DNA from: Clostridium sp. OF03-18AA
GTDB taxonomy: Bacteria > Bacillota > Clostridia > Lachnospirales > Lachnospiraceae
Assembly: GCF_003478035.1 (NCBI RefSeq)
Contig: NZ_QUEP01000004.1
Span: 186,001 to 250,000 of the forward strand
DNA: 64,000 nucleotides
Direction: 5' to 3'
The translations under genes and the position numbers were made by a program. The first letter of the stretch is position 1, and each line of letters opens with the position of its first letter. Positions 43,265-50,614 of this stretch are shown piece after piece. A model generated the notes under the pieces. That model worked only from the letters and a program-made list of their open reading frames with translations. It made no database searches and was not told where the DNA came from.

Positions 43265-43461
43265 GCGGTGAGCTTCCGGGCCGGGGCGCCCGGGATGCGG
43301 GGATGGTTCCTCTAAGCCTGCATGCAACTGCTAAGGGCGGAGAACAGGGGACACAACTCGCTTCGCTCAAACAAGTGTCCCCTATTCTCCAACGCAGTTA
43401 CTTGCGGGCTAAGAGGAACCAGATCCCCGGATCAAGGCGCCCCAGCCCGGAAGCTCACCGC
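43265..43461. repeat. Giant palindromic repeat R4, copy 2 (197 bp)
   Basis: Same length and plan as 19124-19320. Changes in one arm are matched in the other: GAGTGC/GCACTC became GGCGCC/GGCGCC and GACTGC/GCAGTC became AACTGC/GCAGTT. Loop ACTCGCTTCGCTCAAACA is nearly unchanged. Confidence 0.93.
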
Positions 43462-43554
43462 TGGGAATCGTCGGTAAGAGGGGAAGGCGCTTCGCGCTTC
43501 CTGGTGGGAGATTACAATTGAAGCTAAAAAGTGATCTAAAGCAATAAAAAGTGA

Positions 43555-43583
43555 TTTACTTTTGCAGACAGGTATGATATACT
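43555..43583 (+). promoter_or_regulatory. Promoter of rpsO
   Basis: TTTACT, 17-bp spacer, TGA-TATACT. The leader of ~90 nt (43590-43681) has GC-rich pairing (CCGACGCTCGG, CCGGGACCTGG) and could hold an S15 autoregulatory structure. Confidence 0.65.
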
Positions 43584-43681
43584 GTCGGAGTATGCGAAAA
43601 GCGCCGACGCTCGGTCTGCGGATAACTCCAACCGGGACCTGGTGATCGGTAAGTTTTAAGAATTTTAAGGAGGAAATCACA

Positions 43682-43948
43682 ATGATTTCAAAGGAAAAGA
43701 AAGCAGCTATTATCGCTGAGTATGGCAGAAAACCGGGCGACACAGGTTCACCGGAGGTTCAGATCGCAATTCTTACAGAGAGAATCGCTGAGCTCACAGA
43801 GCATTTAAAAGTTAACCCGAAAGATCATCACTCCAGACGTGGTCTTCTTATGATGGTTGGTCAGAGACGTGGTCTTCTTGCATACCTGAAGAAGAAAGAT
43901 CTTGAAGGATACCGTGCTCTTATTGAGAAGTTAGGCATCAGAAAGTAA
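43682..43948 (+). CDS. rpsO: 30S ribosomal protein S15
   Basis: 88 residues: [61 protein letters not shown]. Binds the three-way junction of 16S rRNA. AAGGAGG precedes the ATG. Followed by pnp, as in most Firmicutes. Confidence 0.98.
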   Translation: MISKEKKAAIIAEYGRKPGDTGSPEVQIAILTERIAELTEHLKVNPKDHHSRRGLLMMVGQRRGLLAYLKKKDLEGYRALIEKLGIRK

Positions 43949-43961
43949 TAGCAAACTTATG

Positions 43962-43998
43962 GGTGGAGCGCATGTTTTTCGTGTACTCCACCTTTGTG
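43962..43998 (+). terminator. Terminator-like hairpin after rpsO
   Basis: GGTGGAG-cgCATG / CGTGta-CTCCACC followed by TTTGTGTT. Confidence 0.65.
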
Positions 43999-44050
43999 TT
44001 ATCTAAGTAAACAAAATATTGGCAGAAGAAACGTCCGAGACCGCTAAAGT

Positions 44051-44117
44051 GTGCATGAGAAACATCGGAAAAATCCTGCTGCAGTGCAGGGGCATGGAGT
44101 GCCCATGGATTGTAACT
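44051..44117 (+). repeat. Dispersed repeat R2, copy b
   Basis: Diverged copy with ACATCGGAAAAATCCTG and CTGCAGTGCAGGGGC / GCCCATGGATTGTAAC, between rpsO and pnp. Confidence 0.6.
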
Positions 44118-44226
44118 CGTGTCCAGTTTAGTAGTTTCGGATGGATGTCCGGCAGGTCCCGGCCTGTTGACGGACAGATCCATTTCGGCTTCTTCTGTCG
44201 CAAATGAATGAAAAGGAGACGAAGCC

Positions 44227-46446
44227 ATGTTTAAGAGTTTTTCCATGGAACTTGCAGGACGTACCCTCACTGTTGAGGTTGGCCGTGTTGCAAAGCAGGC
44301 AAATGGTGCAGCTTTCATGCACTACGGCGATACTGTTGTTCTTTCTACCGCAACAGCATCTGACAAGCCGAGAGACGGGATCGATTTCTTCCCGTTAAGC
44401 GTAGAATATGAAGAAAAATTATACTCCGTAGGAAAAATCCCGGGCGGATTCACAAAGAGAGAGGGAAAGGCATCCGAAAATGCAACCCTTACTTCCCGTG
44501 TTATCGACCGTCCGATGCGTCCGTTATTCCCGAAGGACTACAGAAACGACGTAACACTTGACAACATTGTTATGTCTGTTGACCCGGACTGCAGCCCGGA
44601 GCTTACAGCAATGCTCGGTTCTGCGATCGCTACATGCATTTCCGATATCCCGTTCGACGGCCCGTGCGCAATGACACAGGTTGGTTTAATTGACGGTGAG
44701 TTCATCATCAACCCGACTTCTGCACAGAAGAAGGTATCTGATCTTGCACTTACTGTTGCTTCCACAAGAGAGAAAGTAATCATGATCGAGGCCGGTGCAA
44801 AGGAAGTTCCGGAGCAGACCATGATCGATGCGATCTTCAAGGCACATGAAGTAAACCAGGAGATCATCAAGTTCATCGACCGCATCGTTGCTGAGTGTGG
44901 TAAAGAAAAGCACACTTACGAGAGCTGCGCAATTCCGGATGAGCTGTTCGCTGCGATCAAAGAGATCGTTCCGCCGGCTGAGATGGAAGAGGCAGTATTT
45001 ACAGACGAGAAGCAGAAACGTGAGGAGAACATCCGCCAGATCACAGAGCGTCTCGAAGAGGCTTTCGCTGAAAACGAAGAGTGGCTTCCGCTTATCGGAC
45101 AGGCTGTTTACCAGTATCAGAAGAAGACCGTAAGAAAGATGATCTTAAAAGACCACAAGCGTCCGGATGGCCGCCGCATCGACGAGATCCGCCCGTTAGC
45201 TGCTGAGATCGACATCCTTCCGCGTGTACATGGATCCGGTATGTTCACCCGTGGACAGACTCAGATCTTAAATGCCTGCACACTGGCTCCGCTTTCCGAG
45301 GCACAGCGTCTTGACGGTCTTGATGAGAATGAGACAACTAAGAGATATATGCACCACTACAACTTCCCGTCCTTCTCCGTAGGCGAGACAAAGCCGTCCA
45401 GAGGACCGGGACGCCGTGAGATCGGTCATGGCGCTCTTGCTGAGCGTGCTCTTGTACCGGTACTCCCGAGCGAGGAAGAGTTCCCGTACGCGATCCGTAC
45501 TGTATCTGAGACAATGGAGTCCAACGGTTCCACATCCCAGGCCAGCATCTGTGCATCTACCCTGTCCCTTATGGCAGCAGGTGTTCCGATCAAGACTATG
45601 GTAGCTGGTATCTCCTGCGGTCTTGTAACAGGCGAGACAGATGACGATTATATCGTTCTTACCGATATCCAGGGTCTTGAGGACTTCTTCGGAGACATGG
45701 ACTTCAAGGTAGGCGGTACTCACGAAGGTATCACAGCGATCCAGATGGATATCAAGATCCACGGTTTAACACGCCCGATCATCGAGGAGGCGATCAGACG
45801 CTGCCGTGAAGCAAGACTTTACATCATGGATAACATTATGGCTCCGGTTATCAGCGAGCCGAGAAAGACTCTGTCCAAGTACGCTCCGAAGATCACACAG
45901 ATCACCATCGATCCGGCGAAGATCGGCGATGTAGTCGGCAAGCAGGGTAAAGTGATCAATAAGATCATCGAGGAGACAGGCGTTAAGATCGACATCACAG
46001 ATGACGGTGCAGTCAATGTCTGCGGTACTGATCAGGAGATGATCGATAAGGCGATCGCTACGATCAAGAACATCGTGACAGATGTTGAGCCGGGCATGAT
46101 CTACACAGGTAAGGTTGTCCGCATCATGGAATTCGGCGCATTTGTAGAGCTTGCTCCGAACAAGGATGGCATGGTTCATATTTCCAAGCTCTCTGACAAG
46201 CGTGTAGCAAAGGTTGAGGATGTTGTCAACATCGGCGATGAGGTTACCGTCAGAGTCGTTGAGGTAGACCGCATGGGTAGAATCAACCTGACCATGAGAC
46301 CGGAAGATATGACAGCAGACCTTGAGAAGTTAACACGTCCGGAAAGACGCGAGAGAAGCGACCGCCCGGAGAGACGTGACGACAGAAGAGGCGGACGCCG
46401 CGACGACAGACGCGAGCGTTCTGAGAAGAAGGAAGATAACGAGTAA
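44227..46446 (+). CDS. pnp: Polyribonucleotide nucleotidyltransferase (PNPase)
   Basis: 739 residues. Two RNase PH cores (~10-145 and ~325-470; the second has the FFGDMDFKVGGTHEGITAIQMD active-site segment), then KH (KIGDVVGKQGKVINKIIEETG) and S1 (GMIYTGKVVRIMEFGAFVEL). The tail is Arg/Asp-rich (RRDDRRGGRRDDRRERS). 3'-5' phosphorolysis of mRNA in the degradosome. GGAGACGAAGCC precedes the ATG. Confidence 0.97.
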   Translation: MFKSFSMELAGRTLTVEVGRVAKQANGAAFMHYGDTVVLSTATASDKPRDGIDFFPLSVEYEEKLYSVGKIPGGFTKREGKASENATLTSRVIDRPMRPLFPKDYRNDVTLDNIVMSVDPDCSPELTAMLGSAIATCISDIPFDGPCAMTQVGLIDGEFIINPTSAQKKVSDLALTVASTREKVIMIEAGAKEVPEQTMIDAIFKAHEVNQEIIKFIDRIVAECGKEKHTYESCAIPDELFAAIKEIVPPAEMEEAVFTDEKQKREENIRQITERLEEAFAENEEWLPLIGQAVYQYQKKTVRKMILKDHKRPDGRRIDEIRPLAAEIDILPRVHGSGMFTRGQTQILNACTLAPLSEAQRLDGLDENETTKRYMHHYNFPSFSVGETKPSRGPGRREIGHGALAERALVPVLPSEEEFPYAIRTVSETMESNGSTSQASICASTLSLMAAGVPIKTMVAGISCGLVTGETDDDYIVLTDIQGLEDFFGDMDFKVGGTHEGITAIQMDIKIHGLTRPIIEEAIRRCREARLYIMDNIMAPVISEPRKTLSKYAPKITQITIDPAKIGDVVGKQGKVINKIIEETGVKIDITDDGAVNVCGTDQEMIDKAIATIKNIVTDVEPGMIYTGKVVRIMEFGAFVELAPNKDGMVHISKLSDKRVAKVEDVVNIGDEVTVRVVEVDRMGRINLTMRPEDMTADLEKLTRPERRERSDRPERRDDRRGGRRDDRRERSEKKEDNE

Positions 46447-46521
46447 GACATGTCAGAGTTCGGTTATGTGCCAGTTTTGGTTACTGCATGACTGAACGGT
46501 GCTGCTTACGATAAATACATG

Positions 46522-46566
46522 GGCCGCAGCCTGCAGCGATTATGCTTTGCAGCCTGCGGCTTGTGT
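46522..46566 (+). terminator. Terminator of pnp
   Basis: GCCGCAG-CCTGCA / TGCAG-CCTGCGGC stem, then TTGTGTTGGTTT. Confidence 0.7.
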
Positions 46567-46597
46567 TGGTTTAAAATAGATCGGAGAGGAGAACATC

Positions 46598-46876
46598 ATG
46601 ACATTTACATATCCTGCCGTATTTACAAAGAAGGAAGAGGGAGACGGTTATCACGCATTTTTCCCGGATCTGGAGATGTGCGAGGCAGACGGTGCTGACC
46701 TGGAGGATGCCATCGAGAATGCCAGGGATGCAGCCCAGAACTGGATCAGCGTGGAGCTGGAGGAATTTGAGGGTGACCTGCCTTTTGCGACCCATATGGA
46801 CGATATTGAATTGGCGGAGAATCAGGTTGCAAAGCAGATCATGGTGAAGATTAAGTTTTTGCCGGACAGCGACTGA
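46598..46876 (+). CDS. HicB-like (UPF0150) protein without a HicA partner
   Basis: 92 residues: YPAVFTKKEEGDGYHAFFPDLEMCEADGADLEDAIENARDA is the HicB RNase-H-like half; VKIKFLP ends the chain and no DNA-binding tail is obvious. HicB normally neutralises the HicA mRNA interferase, but no HicA-like small basic ORF flanks it. GAGAGGAG precedes the ATG. Confidence 0.85.
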   Translation: MTFTYPAVFTKKEEGDGYHAFFPDLEMCEADGADLEDAIENARDAAQNWISVELEEFEGDLPFATHMDDIELAENQVAKQIMVKIKFLPDSD

Positions 46877-46935
46877 TGGGAGGAACCTGTTTCAGACAGC
46901 GATTCCGTTTCCGGTATTCATGACAAAAGACATAT

Positions 46936-46990
46936 AAATAAGATCCCCGGAATAGGATTGTAACAAAATCCATGACGGGGATCTTATTTT
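46936..46990 (+). terminator. Terminator of the HicB-like gene, abutting the next ATG
   Basis: ATAAGATCCCCG / CGGGGATCTTAT 12-bp perfect stem with an inner GGATT/AATCC, then TTTT directly followed by ATG. Confidence 0.85.
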
Positions 46991-47434
46991 ATGTTCAGAC
47001 GTTTGCCAAGGCGCGCGAGAAAGGTGCTTACGGTGCTGGGAGTCCTGACGGTGATCTTAGGCGGGATCGCGGCATTTACCGGATGTCAGTCCGGAAATTC
47101 AGAGGAAACACAGGGGGAGGATCTGGAGTTCACAGTCACCGGGGAGGCGGATATTCCGGCGGCACTTAAGGAGCTGATCGACAAAAAGCGGGAAAAACCA
47201 TTCAAGCTGACATACGCTGACGGGCAGGAGATGTATATCGTCATCGGTGAGGGCCCCCAGAAGGGCGGTGGCTATAGCGTGGCGGTGAAAGCGCTCTATG
47301 AGACGGATAATTCCATCGTGATCCGCACGGAACTTATGGGACCGGAAGCCGGGGAGGCGAAAGGAACGGAAAATTCCTATCCGGTGCTGATCGTGAAAAC
47401 GGAATACCGGGATAAGCCGGTAGTTTTCCGGTAA
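46991..47434 (+). CDS. PrcB-like secreted lipoprotein
   Basis: 147 residues. Hydrophobic helix (VLTVLGVLTVILGGIAAFTGC) ends in a lipobox-like FTGC, then an acidic linker and a PrcB_C-type domain (FKLTYADGQEMYIVIGEGPQKGGGYSVAV ... SYPVLIVKTEYRDKPVVF). PrcB is a partner of a surface protease in spirochaetes; role here is unknown. ATG follows the hairpin with no spacer, and the only Shine-Dalgarno-like bases (GGGGAT) are in the stem; a later GTG (47024) is a possible alternative start. Confidence 0.72.
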   Translation: MFRRLPRRARKVLTVLGVLTVILGGIAAFTGCQSGNSEETQGEDLEFTVTGEADIPAALKELIDKKREKPFKLTYADGQEMYIVIGEGPQKGGGYSVAVKALYETDNSIVIRTELMGPEAGEAKGTENSYPVLIVKTEYRDKPVVFR

Positions 47435-47472
47435 CATAGTATAAAAAATGGACCAATGCAATACTTTAACAC

Positions 47473-47501
47473 TTTACTTTAATGATAGTTTCTGTTAGAA
47501 T
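47473..47501 (+). promoter_or_regulatory. Promoter of cysE
   Basis: TTTACT, 17-bp spacer, TGT-TAGAAT. Confidence 0.5.
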
Positions 47502-47554
47502 ACTTGTAATTGACGGGAAGAGATTACATCGGGATGACAGGAGGAGAGGAAAAC

Positions 47555-48205
47555 ATGTTGTTAAAAGATATATGGCTTGATGTGAAGGCAGTTCAGGAGA
47601 GGGATCCGGCGGCGAGAAGTGCTCTGGAGGTACTGCTTTTATATCAGGGCGTCCATGCCCTGATCTGGCACCGGATCGCCCACTGGTTCTGGATTCACAA
47701 TATGCGATTCCTCGGGCGTCTGATCTCCCAGATCGCCAGATTTTTTACCTTGATCGAGATCCATCCGGGGGCTGTTCTGGGACATGGGATCCTCATTGAC
47801 CATGGCTGCGGCATCGTCATCGGTGAGACTACAGTGGTGGGTGACAACTGCACGATCTATCAGGGCGTGACACTGGGCGGTGTCGGAACAAAGAAGGGAA
47901 AACGTCATCCGACGATCGGAAACAATGTGCTGATCGGTGCAGGTGCGAAGATCCTTGGCGCCTTCGAGGTGGGCGACAACTGTCAGATCGCGGCGAATGC
48001 GGTTCTCTTAAAACCCCTCGAAGAGAACAGTACGGCGGTCGGGATCCCGGCGAGACAGGTCAAAAAGGACGGTGTGCCGGTGAATGACCCGGCGAAGAAA
48101 GTCAATATGGGGCACATCTGTAAGATCCAGGACACGATCGATGAGCTGGAGCGCCGGGTGTGGGAGCTTGAAAAAGAGCTGGAAGAGGCGAAGAAGGAGC
48201 TGTAA
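47555..48205 (+). CDS. cysE: Serine O-acetyltransferase
   Basis: 216 residues of the short EpsC-type: N-terminal helices (LLLYQGVHALIWHRIAHWFW), then left-handed beta-helix hexapeptides (IHPGAVLGHGILIDHGCGIVIGETTVVGDNCTIYQGVTLGG) with catalytic His in DHG. C-terminal coiled coil (DTIDELERRVWELEKELEEAKKEL). Makes O-acetylserine for cysteine. ATG at 47555 with GGAGGAGAGG upstream. No T-box or other leader element is visible. Confidence 0.93.
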   Translation: MLLKDIWLDVKAVQERDPAARSALEVLLLYQGVHALIWHRIAHWFWIHNMRFLGRLISQIARFFTLIEIHPGAVLGHGILIDHGCGIVIGETTVVGDNCTIYQGVTLGGVGTKKGKRHPTIGNNVLIGAGAKILGAFEVGDNCQIAANAVLLKPLEENSTAVGIPARQVKKDGVPVNDPAKKVNMGHICKIQDTIDELERRVWELEKELEEAKKEL

Positions 48206-48280
48206 ACAGCAGGTATAAAATGTTAAACGTCATCATACAATTTCCTGAAGCATAAACTGGAAAGGTATGGTGGCGTTTTT

Positions 48281-49837
48281 ATGATGGAACTTTTGAAGAA
48301 GCATATCCACATGAATCGTCGCCGGGGGAACGTCACGTCCCAGATGACCCTGGATGACGATTTTAATGTGCCGGATTCCATGGATGATGTGGAGGAGCTG
48401 ATCATGGAAAACGGGGAGGTAAAGATCGACTCGGTGAAAAATCCCGGTGAGAAGGCGGAGGTGAGTGGAAAGCTGGAGTTTCGGATCCTGTACCGGCGTC
48501 CCGGCGGGGAACTCACGGCGCTCGCGGGCAGCATTCCGTTTACGGAGACGGTACATATGCCGGGACTTTCGGAAAATGATTATGTTCAGGCGGGATGGGA
48601 GCTGGATGATCTGAACGTGAGTCTCATCAATTCGAGAAAGCTGAATGTCAAGGCACTCGTGACGCTGAACCTCAGGGCGGACGAGATCCGGGACATGGAG
48701 GCGGCGTCCGATGCGAAGTTTGACGGTGAGGTCGAGGTGTTAAAGAAGACGCTGACCGTGGCGGCGATCGCTGTGCGGCGGCGGGATACGTTCCGGGTGC
48801 GGGAGGTACTTTCAATACCGGGAAATAATCCGGATGCGGAGACTCTTTTGTGGCAGGATATGCGTCTTCAGGATGTGGAGACGAAGCCGCTCGACGGGAA
48901 GATCCATATCAACGGAGATCTTCTCGTGTTCGCAGTCTACTCGGCAGGCGGCGGGCAGATGCCGGTGCAGTGTTTTGAGGAGACTGTTCCGTTTTCCGGG
49001 GACGTGGAGCTTACGGAGTCGGCGGAGGACATGATCCCGTTTATCACGGTAAAGCTGGTGCACCGGGATCTGGAGCTGCAGCCGGATGCCGACGGGGAGC
49101 TGCGGGAGATCGCCGTGGACGCGGTCATGGAGCTGGATATCAGGCTCTATGAGGAGGAAGAGGTGGAGCTTTTGAGCGACCTCTATGCTTTGGACCGGGA
49201 AGTGATCCCGGAGACAGGCACTGCATGTTTTGATACGCTGGCGGTCCGGAACCAGGCGCGGACAAAGCTCCAGGAGAAGATACAGCTCACCGGGCGACAG
49301 AGGATCCTTCAGGTGTGCCATGCTGACGGGGATGTGAAGATCGACGAGGTGCAGATCAGGGAGGACGGGATCCACATGGACGGGGTGCTGGAGGTCCGGC
49401 TTCTGTACCTGACGGCGGATGATCAGGCGCCTGTCGGTGCGGCGTCGGAGGTCCTGCCGTTTCATCTGATGGCAGCCGCGGACGGACTGCCGCAGGATGC
49501 GGTCTACGAGATCGCGCCGGGGATTTCCGGACTTTCCGCGGTCATGGCAGGCGGGGATGCCGTTGAGGTGAAGGCGCAGATCACGGCGGATGTGCTGGTG
49601 CTGACTCCTGTGTGTGTGCAGACTGTGGCAGCGGTGACGGAGGAGCCGCTTGATACAGAGAAGTTAAAGAAGATGCCGGGGATCATCGGATATGTGGTGA
49701 AGCCGGGAGATACGCTCTGGAAGATCGCAAGGATGTTCCACACCAGCGTGGAGCGGATCATGGAACTGAATCATCTGACGGACAGCACGATCCGGTCCGG
49801 TGACAGGCTGATCCTGGTAAAAACGGTACAGGGCTGA
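48281..49837 (+). CDS. SipL-like spore coat assembly protein (SPOCS + LysM)
   Basis: 518 residues: three DUF3794/SPOCS-type repeats (ENGEVKIDSVKNPGEKAEVSGKLEFRILYR; LDGKIHINGDLLVFAVYS; DGDVKIDEVQIREDGIHMDGVLEVRLLYL) and a C-terminal LysM domain (YVVKPGDTLWKIARMFHTSVERIMELNHL). In Clostridioides the equivalent SipL binds SpoIVA at the forespore surface. Its presence argues that the organism can sporulate. ATG ATG start, strong terminator after. Confidence 0.9.
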   Translation: MMELLKKHIHMNRRRGNVTSQMTLDDDFNVPDSMDDVEELIMENGEVKIDSVKNPGEKAEVSGKLEFRILYRRPGGELTALAGSIPFTETVHMPGLSENDYVQAGWELDDLNVSLINSRKLNVKALVTLNLRADEIRDMEAASDAKFDGEVEVLKKTLTVAAIAVRRRDTFRVREVLSIPGNNPDAETLLWQDMRLQDVETKPLDGKIHINGDLLVFAVYSAGGGQMPVQCFEETVPFSGDVELTESAEDMIPFITVKLVHRDLELQPDADGELREIAVDAVMELDIRLYEEEEVELLSDLYALDREVIPETGTACFDTLAVRNQARTKLQEKIQLTGRQRILQVCHADGDVKIDEVQIREDGIHMDGVLEVRLLYLTADDQAPVGAASEVLPFHLMAAADGLPQDAVYEIAPGISGLSAVMAGGDAVEVKAQITADVLVLTPVCVQTVAAVTEEPLDTEKLKKMPGIIGYVVKPGDTLWKIARMFHTSVERIMELNHLTDSTIRSGDRLILVKTVQG

Positions 49838-49847
49838 AATTTTTATT

Positions 49848-49884
49848 TTCCCCGAATGTCTGGTTGCAATTCGGGGAAAATTTT
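49848..49884 (+). terminator. Terminator of the SipL-like gene
   Basis: TTTTCCCCGAAT / ATTCGGGGAAAA followed by TTTTATA; usable in both directions. Confidence 0.9.
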
Positions 49885-49972
49885 ATATAATGGTATGAGT
49901 GGGATTTTTTGTTACTTTTCGCGGGTAGGAATTTTCTGAACTGAAAATTCCGTATGATACCATTATGGTCGC

Positions 49973-50060
49973 GGATTTTGCCGATTTGGAATGCGAAGCA
50001 TCGGCAAAATCCTGTTACAGTATGCGGGCATGGAGAGCCCGTGTACTGTAACGGATTTTT
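49973..50060 (+). repeat. Dispersed repeat R2, copy c (best formed)
   Basis: First hairpin GGATTTTGCCGAT / ATCGGCAAAATCC; second GTTACAGTATGCGGGC / GCCCGTGTACTGTAAC with ATGGAGA loop, then GGATTTTTT. Confidence 0.85.
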
Positions 50061-50250
50061 TGCGCACGCCGGAAAGAGAAAAAAATTGCTTCCGGAGCTT
50101 CCGGAACCTTTCTGATGACGCCGCATAAAATAACAGTATCACAACAGAACAGGGCATCCCGATGCTTTCATATAGATTCCGCAGGCGCTGGCTTTCGGAG
50201 GACGGTAATGGATTCCATGGTCCCATTGCCGTTTACATAATATGTAAAAA
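50061..50250. other. Intergenic spacer between R2 copies c and d
   Basis: About 190 bp with no recognised gene or regulatory site. Confidence 0.4.
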
Positions 50251-50318
50251 GACGGAACGCGAAGCATCGGAAGATCGCGCTGCGGTGCGCGGGCAGGGAG
50301 TGCCTGGGTACCGGAACC
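50251..50318 (+). repeat. Dispersed repeat R2, copy d (diverged)
   Basis: GGAACGCGAAGCATCGG then CTGCGGTGCGCGGGC / GCCTGGGTACCGGAAC, just ahead of the GIY-YIG gene. Confidence 0.6.
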
Positions 50319-50338
50319 TGAGAAAGAGAGAACGGCAG

Positions 50339-50614
50339 ATGAACTACACATATCTTCTGGAGTGTTCGGACGGAACGCTTTACTGCGGATGGACGAATGA
50401 TCTGGAAAAGCGGGTGAACGCGCACAATTCCGGGCGCGGCGCAAAATATACGAAACCGCGGCGGCCGGTGCGGCTGGTGTGGTATGAGACGTTCGAGACG
50501 AAGGAAGAGGCGATGAGCCGGGAAGCAAAGGTAAAACAGCTTTCCCGGAAACAGAAAGAGGAGCTGGTGGCCCAGGGGCCGAATAACCGGAACACAGGGA
50601 GAAAAGATTTATGA
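50339..50614 (+). CDS. GIY-YIG nuclease family protein (UPF0213-like)
   Basis: 91 residues: MNYTYLLECSDGTLYCGWTND carries the family's (G/T)-Y/L...Y-x-G core, then LEKRVNAHNSGRGAKYT with the catalytic Arg and metal Glu further on (FETKEEAMSREAKVKQL). Homologues act in DNA repair or are uncharacterised. The ATG is placed where the domain begins. Stop overlaps the next ATG (ATGA). Confidence 0.9.
   Translation: MNYTYLLECSDGTLYCGWTNDLEKRVNAHNSGRGAKYTKPRRPVRLVWYETFETKEEAMSREAKVKQLSRKQKEELVAQGPNNRNTGRKDL

Noticed and set aside
43584..43681. Known S15 leader riboregulator
   Set aside because: The leader is the right length and GC-rich, but I could not match it to a defined S15-binding fold; left as a comment in the promoter entry.
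46598..46876. Complete HicAB toxin-antitoxin module
   Set aside because: No HicA-like ORF exists on either side; only the HicB half is present.
47434..47555. T-box or S-box leader ahead of cysE
   Set aside because: The leader is short, AT-rich and has no T-box antiterminator motif or SAM-type stems.
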